DNA from: Castanea sativa | Lineage: Eukaryota > Streptophyta > Magnoliopsida > Fagales > Fagaceae | Length of the DNA stretch: 64,000 nt | Direction of reading: 5' to 3' | Assembly (NCBI RefSeq): GCF_040712315.1 | Contig: NC_134015.1 | Coordinates: forward strand, 2,330,445 to 2,394,444 | In this document: positions 51,840 through 62,230 of the stretch, piece after piece | Numbering within the stretch: the stretch's first letter is position 1 | Layout: every line of letters starts with the position of its first letter | The notes under the pieces: generated by a model | Database searches by the model: none | The model's input: only the letters and a program-made list of their open reading frames with translations | What the model was told of the DNA's origin: nothing | Program-made: the position numbers and the translations under genes

Positions 51840-53755
51840 TATATATAAAATAAGTGAAGCAGAGAGAAACTACAATTGCAATTCTAAATTGGAATTCTAA
51901 TCTACAATGTGTCACGTGTCAATGTAAATATGAAATTGGAGTCTGATTTTCCTTCATCTGTTGTAATTCCGATGTGTTTTTTTTTCCACACCCATGTATT
52001 TTCAGGTTCACCTCCCTTTTCCACTCTCACATATCAGGTTCACCTTTCTTTTTCACACCCACGTATTTTCAGGTTTACCTCCCTTTTCCACACCGATTCA
52101 AGCTCCTTAATATACAACTCTCTTTTTCTTCAATCAATGCTATGGAATTTCAAAAGAATCTCTTGGTATCAATAATGCATGTTTTTGGGTATTTTTGTAT
52201 CTTATATAAGAAGAGATTCTCTAGATATTCCGATTGTACTTGTCTTTACAATTTTCATGGTCCTGGTTTATGCTCTGCAAAACGAATTCCAATCATTCCA
52301 AAGGTTTGATTATTGCTTTCTTTCATCTACCTATATTGTCGCTCCTTTTTGTGTAAATTTTTAATTGTTTAATTATATAATTTTGTGGTTTTCCTATGAT
52401 TGATGTTGTATGTTTATTTTCTTTCATTTGCCTATACTTTCTTTCTTTCTTTTTTGTCAATAATTTTTATTGTTTGATTATAAAATTGTTTTGTTTTACT
52501 ATCATTGATGTTGCATATTTCTTTTCTTTTTCATAACATGTTATCAGCATGAGTCTCTACCCAATTTTGAAAGGAAGTTGTAATCTCATTATTCTTCAAA
52601 TATCAAAGATTATTTGTGTAGTTTTCTCAGCTTACTATAAGTTTTCTTATAAGGAATTAGTACTTATCCTATTTGCTTCTCTTTACGTTTTATGCTCATA
52701 ATTTTAATGATTTTTAATTGATTAAATTTTTTTATGAGATTCACGTTATTCTATTGTTATATATTGTTATGAGATGCACGCTCACATTTAATTGATTAAA
52801 ATATTTTGCTAAAAATGGTTTGTGATAAAGCAACTTAATCATAGCTATATGTACTGTGTATGAATCAACATTGAATATATATGTCTATGTAGCATTCTTT
52901 CATTAGAATTTTGTATGATAAAAATATTTGTTAAAAAATTACATAATGCTAAGTTTTATTAAACATGAATAAACGAAGTCTTTTAAACATGACTAAAATC
53001 ATGATTAATAAATAAAATAAAATAAAACCAATAGTATCACTTAGATAATAAAATGCAATATATTTATTTCTATTGTTTTATTAAATTATATCCATTCCCG
53101 TGCGGTAGCATGAGTTACATGCTAGTTAATATAATTTGGAAAGAGATTGAGATTTATATATTTTTTAATATATTCAAATCTAAATTAGGGTAAATTACAA
53201 TATAATTTACCCACTTGTGATTTAGTCAAAATTTAAGATGACTACCTGTGGTTTGAAATTTGATATTTTACTCACTTGAGGTTATCTTTATCCTTTTTTT
53301 TTTTTCCTTTTCTTTTTTGTATGGTACTTTACTTTCTAGAAATCAAGTACTAGGTAATTTTTTTTAACTTTTTTTTTTCTTTTGTAAATTTTGTATTATT
53401 AAGTGGATTATAAATATTTAAGATAGTAATTAGTATTTTGCCTACATAATTATAGAATCTTCAACAAATATGTATAGATTAATACATATTACTCTTAAAT
53501 ATAGTCACTCTAAGATTTGAATGTGAACTAGTAGTATTTTAGAACTTAACAATTCGATAAGTTATCTCTTTTTATGAAAAATAAAATAAATAAAAAGTTG
53601 AGTTTGAAATGAGTTTGGATTCATTAATATATGTGAAACAAATTTAAGATTAAATTGCTAAAATTTAATATAATTTGTTACAAGATTGAGATTTATATAT
53701 TTTTTAATAAATTCAAATTTAAAATAGGGTAAATTACAATTTATCCGCCTAATAA
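49672..53755 (+). repeat. Tandem array of ~540 bp units (about five), split by a Helitron
   Basis: Each unit carries TAAATTACAATTTACC, CTGTGGTTTG, GAAATTTAAGTTGTCTATCT, TTTGAAATTTGACACTTTAC, a T run, a GTACTTTACTTTCAAG-type segment, TTTTGTAAATTTTGTATTAT, TTCAACAAATATTTATAGAT, ATAGTCACTCTAAGATTTGA and GTTGAGTTTGAAATGAGTTT. Unit landmarks fall near 49749, 50286, 50831, 51369 and 53207 (after the Helitron), with a final partial unit ending near 53745. Spacing is about 535-545 bp once the insertion is removed. No coding potential. Confidence 0.85.
51804..53125 (+). mobile_element. Non-autonomous Helitron inserted in the tandem array
   Basis: Interrupts a 540 bp unit exactly: the left flank ends GAGATTAAATTGCTAAAT, the element begins TCTATACATACATACATACA, and after CTAG at 53122-53125 the unit resumes TTAATATAATTTGG. 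TC start, CTAG end, insertion next to T and no target duplication fit a Helitron. The hairpin before the end (CCCGTGC-GGTA-GCATGAG) is imperfect. 1,322 bp. An internal CT-rich segment (51960-52110) repeats TTTTCAGGTTCACC/TTTACC three times. No Rep/helicase. Confidence 0.75.
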
Positions 53756-54421
53756 ATGCTCTCACCGCACCCCCTCACTCACACAACATTTTTACATAAA
53801 ACAACAACAGTCTAGCCGATAACAATTTAGGCTAATTTCCATACATAAGCATTATATAGTCTATAGACTCTACTAGTAAAATTATATATTGATTTTATTT
53901 AACTCCAAAACCACGCTAGAGAAATTTCTTTTCAATCAAATTCCTTTATTATATGTACTTCTTAAATTCTGCTACTTTTTTAATTCTTAGGTACTCTTGA
54001 AGCACGGATAATAGTTCTTTTTCCTCTCACATTCATGGTGAGGTCTACTCATTAAATTCATGATGGAATCCACCATGATTGTGAGAGGAGGGAGCACAAT
54101 TTCTTTGTGCTCTAAGTGTACCTAAGAATTTTCTCTTTTATAGATGCACATACCTAATGTTATGATAACAATGGAAAGAAAATAAAAAAAATCATGACTT
54201 GTACTGCCTTCATGCGGTAGATACTAAACGGTATGTATTGCCAAAAATACTGTTCCGCCCTTCGCTACTTTTATATATTAGTGTAGATGATATGACCAAC
54301 ATGTAGCTGCCCCTTCATTCAATACAAGCTCTCTTTCCCTAACCTAGCTTTCTTCTCACAAACTCTCTCTAACCAACCAACCAAAACCTTCACACACTCT
54401 CTCGTTCCAAAGCTCTCTCAT
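53756..54421. other. Intergenic DNA and leader-like sequence before the orphan ORF
   Basis: Mostly AT-rich without a gene. Near 54020-54090 CACATTCATGGTGAGG and the later ATGGAATCCACCATGATTGTG give a weak fold-back. From about 54330 the sequence becomes CT-rich (ACAAACTCTCTCTAACC, ACACACTCTCTCGTTCC), like a plant 5' untranslated leader. Confidence 0.4.
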
Positions 54422-54634
54422 ATGGAGGAGGAGGAGAATGGTAGGGCTTTGTCTGACCTAAGGGAAACTAAGATCTGCTTGCTTGGACAACACAAGCTGG
54501 ATGGTAACCGAAGTTATGTAGAGTGTTATGTGATTAAGGTCCCAGACCTTGAGGCTTGTACTCTGCCTTCTTATTTTTCTTGTCCTATATTCAAACAAAA
54601 ACACAAGAAAAAGCAACCTTTAGCTTTGGCTTAG
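54422..54634 (+). CDS. Small ORF or truncated first exon, unknown product
   Basis: 70-residue frame beginning MEEEENGRALSDLRETKICL directly after a CT-rich leader, so the start looks genuine. The remainder (HKLDGNRSYVECYVIKVPDL…) is faintly reminiscent of kelch-type or F-box proteins, but I cannot assign it. Its end coincides with the left edge of the segmental duplication (homology to 29630 onward starts near 54620). I infer that a longer gene was cut here and the last ~10 residues are foreign. Confidence 0.3.
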   Translation: MEEEENGRALSDLRETKICLLGQHKLDGNRSYVECYVIKVPDLEACTLPSYFSCPIFKQKHKKKQPLALA

Positions 54635-54781
54635 TCAATTAGGCCATTGCCTGAGGTGCCTTACAAGAAAAAGACCCCAAATTTTAGTTTGAATGTTTGT
54701 TTTATTGAAACAATTATTAAATTAAATCTGGTTTGCTTGGATAGGGCCAGGTCTTAGGCTAAGCCAATTTGGCCATCACTA

Positions 54782-55018
54782 AGGTTCCATTTGCTTGGAG
54801 GGGTGGAAAAGTAAGAGAATAGAATATGTAGAGATGATAGAAAAGTTTTTAGTTCTCTCATGGTGTTTTGTTTAGGAGTGGAAAAGTTGAGGGGGGAAAA
54901 ATGTAATTTTATTTTAATTTACTTTCATGCCTCTGCTAAAAAAGAGAGTTACAAATTAGGAAAGAAAAGCTAGATGAACTAAAAAAACAAAAATGAAACA
55001 GATGAAACACAACCAAAA

Positions 55019-55070
<52 letters not shown>

Positions 55071-55925
55071 GCATGTATGTATGTAACCATTCCAAACTCT
55101 AATGGCTTTGTTAGTCATAATGGATGAGCCCAAGATACATTACGCATCTATGGCGAGCATTTATGCCAAAGAGTAACAAACCTAGCAACGGAAAAGAAGA
55201 TGTTACACAAATCGAAGCATAAGTTTGTAATGTATTAACCGTTACAAATAATAATGAATGTAGAGATTCGTTGCTCATTAAAGACAAGATGGCTATAAAG
55301 CCAAAGGGGAAGAGAACCAAAAGATACACAATTCTAATCCCAAAAATACTCCCAAAGTTGAATTTCATTGTGATATTCCAATTAAATTCCATTCTAACTT
55401 CATCGTTGGAGGGTTTTTGGCAAACACCACACTATAGAATCCATATTTCTCTATTTCATATCTTATTTTAGGTTTGCCTTAGACATATCCATCCACTTTG
55501 TCCATCTACATAGATGAGAACTCAACTGACGATTTTTTGCATCATCAATATATTTAAGCAAATCAAATGAAAAGTTTAGAAAATGACGAAAAGCTAAAGA
55601 AGGAAATTTTTAAAAAAGGAAACAGTTGAGTAACAGAAAATGACAAAACCGGGAAAAAAAAAAAAAAAAAAAAGTGCCAAGAAGAAACCAAGAAAACTCA
55701 ACATGTTGCAGCACATGGGTGCTTTAGTTCAAACATTTTTCTCTGATTTTCTTCCTAATATGGGAAGAAAACATTTGGATGAGCCCAAGGGGAAAATAGT
55801 ATGGTCCCACTAGTTTTCCTACCTTAAATCTCTCCAATCAAACATCCAAAAAATCCATTTTCTCTCCACATTTCTCTCATTTCCTTTACATTCTCCCTAA
55901 AATCCTTCCAACCAAACGGACCCAA
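54782..55925. mobile_element. Tourist-like MITE copy, interrupted by a later insertion
   Basis: Left end GGTTCCATTTGCTTGGAGGGG and right end …CCTTCCAACCAAACGGACCC are inverted repeats. This is the duplicate of 29777-30400. It is interrupted at 55082-55544 by an LTR-like insertion, and an (AT)n run at about 55023-55066 lies just before that. Confidence 0.55.
55082..55544 (+). mobile_element. Probable solo LTR or LTR fragment
   Basis: Absent from the paralogous block at 30030. Begins TGTAACC and ends CTGACGATTTTTTGCATCA, an ending similar to that of 56345-57020 (CTGATTTTCTTCGCATCA). It shares the CTAACTTCATCGTTGGAGGG/TTTTTGGC segment with that element (there CTAACTTTGCTATCGGAGGG). No clear target duplication, so boundaries are approximate. 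An antisense frame at 55111-55392 is not recognisable. Confidence 0.4.
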
Positions 55926-56344
55926 AGACCACGTATGATGTGGCTGAATATAAATTCAACCTAATTGAAATTCTAAAATGTTTTTTAAAAATTTATTTGA
56001 AGTTTGCTAAATCACCATGAATGATCAATTTTCCATAACAACTCAAGACTTCAATTTTTTGAAACAAGTCTCCCACATTATATACAGCCATAAACTAAAC
56101 AATCTCTCTCTTAACACGAAAATTAACATTGGAAATTAGATTCTAACTCTTCTCACGTTACCCAAGGTAAATTATAAGTATTTTCTAAAATAATAAATAA
56201 ATTTTAATTTATTCGGATGTTGAGTGGCATTTATTAAATATCAAATAATTTTTTTTAATGACCACGTTAGTGTCTAACATGCTAACTATGGATCCTATGT
56301 GCCACATAAGCACTTTTATTTAGTAAGATGACGGTTTTAAAAAT

Positions 56345-57020
56345 TGATGGGTATGATAAAATACGAACTCCAATATCGTCCATGGAGGTCGTCCAGGACA
56401 AGACCAGGAAAGCAAAGGTTGTAAGAACCTCGTCCATAAGAAGCTCGTCCATGCAGGAAGATGCTTGGACAAGCTTTGCATGGTCAAGTTTCACGAAACC
56501 ACACTGTGTCATCCAAGGAAGCCATCAATCTCGTCTGTAAGAAGGTCGTCCATAGAGGAACAACCTCCCTTGGAAGCGAGGTACGCTCGACTGGAGGACC
56601 CCTAGACGAGGTCTTGGCACTTAGGAAAATTCCTGAGTGTATACAACAACTCCTTATCACAGACATAAATTCCAGTGACCATTATGTGGGACAATGTAAC
56701 TCTTAAACAATTGTGGAAGTTATTCCTGAACCCTCACACCTCCTCAAATCTAGGGGAGGTTACAAGTCTAGTAATTATTTCTAGGACACTCTATAAATGC
56801 TTATTCAGACCAGACAAAGGTACGTTTTTTACATTTCCTGAAAAGTTGGAACTCCAAAATTATTAAGAGAAAACTAACTTTGCTATCGGAGGGTTCTTGG
56901 CCGGCGACTCTGGTCACCTTTGATCGTTTTTTTTTTTTTTTTTTTTTTTTTTAGGCCATCAAGACAGTCAGTAGTTCTTTCTAATCCAAAGCATCCAACC
57001 TACTGATTTTCTTCGCATCA
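56345..57020 (+). mobile_element. Solo LTR (Gypsy-like)
   Basis: 676 bp insertion absent from the paralogous position near 30800. Ends are TGATGG…GCATCA (TG…CA with 5 bp inverted ends). The inside shows a TATA-like CTCTATAAATGC (about 56790), a downstream GTTCTTGGCCGGCGACTC segment common near plant LTR ends, and a T run at about 56927-56953. Flanks read TAAAAAT and TAAAAAAT, an approximate target duplication. Repeated CTCGTCC motifs fill the left half. Confidence 0.55.
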
Positions 57021-57339
57021 TAAAAAATGATTTTCAAAAATTAGGGGCTGAATAGGAAGCCTAAAAAATTGAAGGCGAAAATATCATTTTGGTCCTTACA
57101 TTTTAGAGTCACGGTCAATTTGGTCTATATATTTTGATAATAGTCAATTTGGTTCCTGTTATTTTTAACTTACAATCAATTTGGTCTCTGCCATTAATTT
57201 ACTAACGAAAAATACTTACATGTCAAATAGAGAGCATTGTTGGCATACTTCATGCCTAGATGGCTTATAAAATAATATTAAACAAATTTAATCAACATAA
57301 AAAATTTCTACATCAGCATTTATGTGAAATTATAAACCC

Positions 57340-57451
57340 AAGTTAGTTGGTTGAGTAGTTGGGCACTCGATCTCAAAATGCTTGTCCTAGGTCCGACTGG
57401 GTGTGCTCCCCAGTTGGGGTCTGAATATCTACACTTTGAAAAAAAAAAACC
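57340..57451 (+). mobile_element. SINE-like tRNA-derived sequence inside the Mutator-like element
   Basis: TTAGTTGGTTGAGTAGTTGG (A-box-like), then CTAGGTCCGACTGGG (B-box-like) about 50 bases on, ending in a run of A (GAAAAAAAAAA). This order is that of tRNA-derived SINEs. Target duplications not identified. Confidence 0.5.
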
Positions 57452-57876
57452 CCTAAGCCAACGATTTACCCTACTAAGGCCCACTCACCAAAAAAACAGA
57501 AGAAGAAGAAATTATAAAGGCAAAAATAATAAGAATCATACTTTCTTTTCTTTCCTTGGCAACCAAACACAATCTAAACATTAAAAAAAAAAAAATCAAT
57601 ACAACCATTGTACGGTGGGTTCTTTTTTTTCAATTGAAATTGCTGGGTTTGATTTTTATTCAAACCCAAAGTCCTCTCTCTCTCTTGGAAATACAGAGAG
57701 TCAAACTGAAAGGAGTAAAACCCAGAAACAGCTCCCTAAAGCTAAATTATAATGACCACAAATCAAGTAAATATCCAGATTTTATCCAAAAAAAAAAAGT
57801 AAATATCCAGATTAGAAATGGCCAAAAAAAAAAAAATTTAATAGCAATTCCCATCGTTACCAGCGATTTGGGTTAG

Positions 57877-57897
57877 TTGGGACCAATCTTTTTAAAA

Positions 57898-57928
<31 letters not shown>

Positions 57929-58137
57929 TTTTTCATTTTCTCACGATTTCTCGGAAACCAAACAGTGGGGAGAGTTTGAACCACCTGTTCCACTCTCTCT
58001 ACCTTGCCACCGACGAGGACCAAGCCTCCGTCGCGCCGATTAGTCGTCGCACCATTGGGTTGGAGTCCATTGCCACTGCTACTGTTAGGATCGCTGAAGG
58101 CAGATGTGATTGGGTTTCTTTGAATGATTTGTTGTAG
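57877..58137 (+). pseudogene. Captured gene fragment in the Mutator-like element
   Basis: An open frame of 86 codons; its second half (NSGESLNHLFHSLYLATDED through RRTIGLESIATATVRIAEG to WVSLNDLL) has markedly higher GC than the surroundings. I do not recognise the source. Placement between long TIRs and near splice-like boundaries fits transduplication of host exon or leader sequence rather than a native gene. Confidence 0.3.
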
Positions 58138-59091
58138 CTGCTACTGGTGATGAGTTTCATTTTGGGTTGGAGATGGGTTGTGGCTACTATTAGTGAGGGG
58201 TTTCATTTTGAATTTCAATTCACAGATCTGGACTTGATTTTCTGGTTTGTTTGTGGAGTTTTCAAGGAGTATGTTGTGTTTGGTTACCCAGAAAGTGGAA
58301 GAAAGAAATGGAAAAAAATGAATTACAGATTTTTTTTGAGGATAAACGTCAGAAAAAGGAATTAAAGATTGATTGCCAAGAAAGTGATTTAAAAAAAATA
58401 AATAAATAATGAACACGAGAGAATTAAGTCAATTAAATTTACTCTCAAGACTTTTTATTAAAAATATTGAGGAATTAATTCTGTTTCTGTTTTTTTTACG
58501 CTGATGTAACAATTTTTTTATGTTAATTACAAAATTTTATTATTATTTTGTAAGTTTGCCAATTGTGCATACTGCTTATCATGTAGATATTTTTCGTTAA
58601 GAGTTAACAGTAAGGACTTAATTAATTGTAAGATAAAAATAATAAGTATTAAATTGACTACTATGAAAATATAAAGATCAAATTAATTGATCGTAACTCT
58701 AAAATCTAAAATGTAAGAACCAAAATAGTATTTTAGTCAAAATTAAAAGCCATAGTAAAAATTGACCAGAAATACATAGAACCAAAAAGATATTTTGTTC
58801 AAATGTTCTTATAACTCTTTCATCGTGGTCGACACGACACTCTGACTATAGTACTACAACTTTAAGAAGTTGATTACTTTGCAAATAAGCGGGGAAATTC
58901 ACTTCGCTTTGTGCCTTGTGGGTAGGTCAAAGAGAACATAATAGATCAGTGTGAACAGATAACGTAGGGCCCTGCTTTTGAATTTGCTATATGGTTTCTC
59001 CTGAATATCATCAATCAGTTCATTTATCTACCTACTCTTTCACTGACTCTTATTCTCTTGTGATATACAGCAAATTTCCCATTTCCAAACT

Positions 59092-59193
59092 ATGGCTCGT
59101 GCTTTACTTTCTGCTATTGTGGAGCAGCTTGGTCCTTTCATTTCTTCAGAGTTCACCTTGACTGCTCATATAAATGGAGAGAAAAGAATGTGA
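59092..59193 (+). pseudogene. 5' stub of the CC-NBS-LRR gene
   Basis: The leader (TGGTTTCTCCTGAATATCATC near 58990, CAGCAAATTTCCCATTTCCA) and the first ~24 codons are almost identical to the gene at 31973: MARALLSAIVEQLG, then PFISSEFTLTA. Homology ends near 59165 and the frame closes at TGA 59191-59193 after 33 residues, long before the NB domain. It is a truncated duplicate lying between the intact gene and the third copy at 62680. Confidence 0.85.
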
Positions 59194-59774
59194 CAAGGAT
59201 CGCTCAAAAAAAAGGTCGCTGATGGGTCAATTTACTGTAGCCGTAAGATTATATCAAGGGCTGAGATTAGAGCTATTGCACGCTGTGGAACTTCTCTTCA
59301 GCTACTCCCAGGACCGAATAGCCTCTTTTGTTTTCCTTCAGCTTTTCTTTTACTTCAGCGTGTGGGGAAATTCTTACATAGTCCCGGACTTCAAGGTCAC
59401 CAAGCTGACCTTGTAGTCCCAGCCAATAAGAACAAAACAAGCTAAGATAAAATTGCTGGCTCATCTAAATAGTACTGCTCATGGGACTGATGTGCTGACT
59501 TCACGTGGCTGTGCTGATGAAAAAAAAAAAAAAGAAGCTCAACGTTAGACATCAAGTTAACGATAAACGTTAACGTTAATGTTATTAAAATAATAAAATA
59601 TAAAAAAGGTGTTGGCCAGCTATTTTCAGTGGAAACTTAGGACAAAGAGAACTTTTAGGGTTCTCACTGAAAAGCCACAAGTCTTACTTCTAGTTCACAG
59701 TGCCGACGAAAAAAATAAGTGCACAGTGTGAGTGTGTGACCACAAACAAATGAGTGGTTTTTTAGTGAAATCAA

Positions 59775-60434
59775 GTGAAAAATTTTAGTGCAAAGAGACA
59801 AAATCTTGTTCACATAAGCATGGAAGAACCCAATTTTCAAGATCTTGTTCACATAAGCAACATTTCTTGTTCTTGCAAGAAATATGAGTCATTGGGAATT
59901 CTTTGTTGTCATACATTGCGGGTCTTCAATTTAAAAAATTTGACTAAAATTCCAAGCCAATACATTTTGAAACATTGGACAAAGGAGGCTAAGAAAGGGA
60001 TGATGGCTTATGAACAAGACGATCATTCAAGTAGCAATGCTAAAGAGGCCGAGATAGTGTGGCGTAATAGCATGTTACGTATAGCTAATACAATTATATC
60101 CAAAAGCCAAAGGGATGATAGCCTTAAAAGCATTTGTCAAAAGATACTATTGGGACTTGATGAAAAAATCGAAAGAGAGTCGTCAAAGTTGGGTTCAAAT
60201 GCAAATTTGGAAGAAAATGAAGTTGTAGAGCACAATACAGCTGATGAAATGCTTGACTTATCAAATTATGTGTCAGTTTTAAATCCCCCATGTGTGAGAT
60301 CAAAAGGCTTACGAAAAGATAGACTTAAAGGCCACTTTGAGAAGCGCAAGGCAAAATCGTCTAAGGATGCATCCTCTTCACGTAAGAAATTCTTTCTTCT
60401 TTTTACTAAATATATGCCATATTTTTATTTTTAA
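59775..60434 (+). pseudogene. FAR1-related/MULE transposase C-terminal fragment with SWIM zinc finger
   Basis: Frame of 219 residues; a more natural start is the ATG at 59820 (MEEPNFQDLVHISN). The SWIM finger is C-S-C-K-K-Y-E-S-L-G-I-L-C-C-H (CxC…CxH; ISCSCKKYESLGILCCH), followed by KIPSQYILKHWTKEAKKG and VLNPPCVRSKGLRKDRLKG, all hallmarks of FAR1/FHY3 and related MULE transposases. The N-terminal FAR1 DNA-binding and MULE catalytic (DDE) domains are absent. A later exon may remain at about 60780-60870 (NPAQILGLEPSDIYHD). It sits inside the TIRs of the element at 59365-62435, so it is best read as a deletion remnant of that element's own transposase gene. Confidence 0.75.
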
Positions 60435-61200
60435 TAAAACTTTTTATTTACAACTATTATTATGTTTGAGTTTTTTAATTTGCATTATCAATTTTATTAC
60501 TTATTTCTTGTTCCTAAGGATGACTTCCTTTTTTTTTTTCCTTTTTTTTTTTATATACAAAAGATGGTCAACAATGTAGAACAGCAAGGTTGGGGCAATC
60601 CAAGAGTCTCTAGATAAGAGAGTTCCAAAGGTATACTTCATTATTGATTATTTTATTTGGGGTTTGGTTTTTAAGTGTGATTGTATCAATACAAAATAAT
60701 TAGAATGGTTTTTGTGAATGTTAATCTATTTATTTTTGTTCCATTCAATATGCTAATATGATTCTTATATGTTTCCAGGTGAGAAGACCGAGGATGTCAT
60801 GCAGCCAAGAACTCTAGGAACTTCACAAATCCGGCACAAATTCTTGGCTTGGAGCCAAGTGACATTTATCATGACACCAAGTTTCTTTTGTTTGTTTTTT
60901 TATTTTTGAGGAATACATTTGTTCTCTTTGGATTTATTTTGACTTGTTGCCAAGTGAAAGTTATGTATTAAGGAAGAATATCTTTATGAATGAATGACAA
61001 TTGCAGAGTACAATTTTAAAGATGGATTGCAGAATTCAAATAGGACACACAAATTCTCTGATAACAAACAATTTGAGCATTCAAAAGCTATCCTCAATCC
61101 TCACTGCTAGTGCTAACTCTTGCCTTGATTGAAAATACACCTACCTATTTTATTGATGTGTAATAAGTAAACAAAGTATACAACTTAAAAAAAGGTCCCA

Positions 61201-61325
61201 ACAGAAGCTAAGAATTTGGCATCAAGTTTTTCCTTCTATTTTCTCTGGAACCGAACAGAGGCTGAGAATATGGCATCAAGTTTTTCCTTCTATTTTCTCT
61301 GGAACCAAACAGAGGCTAAGAATTT
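61201..61325. repeat. 54 bp direct repeat (2.3 units) inside the Mutator-like element
   Basis: Units 61201-61254 and 61255-61308 differ at about six positions (ATCAAGTTTTTCCTTCTATT shared), followed by a third partial unit. On the minus strand it reads CTCTGTTTGGTTCCAGAGAAA, a string typical of plant gene leaders, which suggests captured then amplified host sequence. Confidence 0.75.
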
Positions 61326-62079
61326 CATTGATGATTCAGAGCACTATAATCTCTTTCAATTTGATAACAACAGCCAGCAGATTGGACTCCTTCAGCAGCG
61401 CCTATTATGCATTGGACTTTTTGAACAACATTTGTTCTGCATTCCAAGACTAAATGAGCCGAACCAAGACTCCTTTAACCACATCTAGGCAACACTGCCA
61501 AATTTCTAACAGTCAACAACCTTCACAAAAAAAAAAAAAAAAAAGAAAAAAAAAAGAACTTCAAGACCAAAATTTCAATTACCGTATCAGCAAAGAATTT
61601 ATTTTAAAATTGACAAACATAGCAGCAAGTTGTTTGCCAAGCAAAGATAGAAGCTTTATGTTTCTACATATGAAACTACAACAAAAATCCAACTGTTATC
61701 TAATCCGAAAAAACATTTAAAATAATAATAATAATAAAAAAAACCCTTTACAAGGTAGTATACATTTTGTTGATAGATAATAGTATGAGAACAAAGGAAT
61801 CTCCATCTTCATTGAGACATTTCATCAAACATGTACAGGGGAAAAATGGCACACAAAAGGAAACTAAAAAATAGAGAATAAAAAGTCTTCTTGCAATGTC
61901 AGGAGTTGGAAAGAGAAGATTTTAGGGGTTCGAAAAAGAACAGATCAACACAACCCCTAAATCTGACAAATACTTTCCTTCGTTTTCCCAGCAACCAAAC
62001 TAGGCTTATTGGAAAAAAAATCATTAAAATGACAGAAATAGATAGAAATTATAATATATAACTAAATAAAAAAACTTAC

Positions 62080-62230
62080 TGGAAGTGCCGGCGATGTCAG
62101 CGTCAAGTGGAAGGAAAGGGCAACTGAACGGTGGTTATGATGAACAAGGAAATCTGAGAGAGGGGAAGGGGAACGGGTGGAAATGCTAGAGAGTTCCAAA
62201 ATCAGTACATGGCTGGATATTTTATTTTTT
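62080..62230 (-). pseudogene. Probable captured 5' leader exon on the minus strand of the Mutator-like element
   Basis: Minus strand reads CT-rich CCGTTCCCCTTCCCCTCTCTCAG, continues through CCACTTGACGCTGACATCGC and reaches CGGCACTTCCA|GTAAGTTTTT at about 62076, a consensus splice donor followed by a T-rich intron-like stretch. This looks like a leader exon and part of intron 1 of a host gene carried between the TIRs. The source gene is unknown. Confidence 0.35.

Larger units (their letters stand above)
57077..58738. mobile_element. Mutator-like element with ~155 bp terminal inverted repeats (Pack-MULE-like)
   Basis: The left arm (from 57077, with TATCATTTTGGTCCTTACAT) and the right arm (ending 58738, ATGTAAGAACCAAAATAGTA) are inverted copies for about 155 bases each (57077-57232 and 58572-58738). 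Flanks AAAATTGAAGGC and AAAATTAAAAGC look like a diverged target duplication, and the paralogous empty site at about 30845 confirms the insertion. No transposase. The GC-richer inside (57940-58140), which reads as SRRTIGLESIATATVRIAEG, and TTTGGTTACCCAGAAAGTGG (58280) look like captured host gene pieces. Confidence 0.7.
54620..58960 (+). repeat. Segmental copy of the region upstream of the resistance gene (cf. 29630-31840)
   Basis: Blocks alternate with insertions: 54620-55080 matches 29630-30030, 55545-56344 matches 30040-30800, 57021-57076 matches 30805-30850, 58739-58905 matches 30850-31060. Shared strings include AAACAATTATTAAATTAAATCTG, CACCATGAATGATCAATTTT and AAATAAGCGGGGAAATTCACTTC. 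Three insertions present only in this copy are annotated separately. Confidence 0.75.

Noticed and set aside
55111..55392. Minus-strand frame of 93 codons rich in hydrophobic residues
   Set aside because: Lies inside a probable LTR insertion absent from the paralogous block; the hydrophobic look follows from AT-rich composition.
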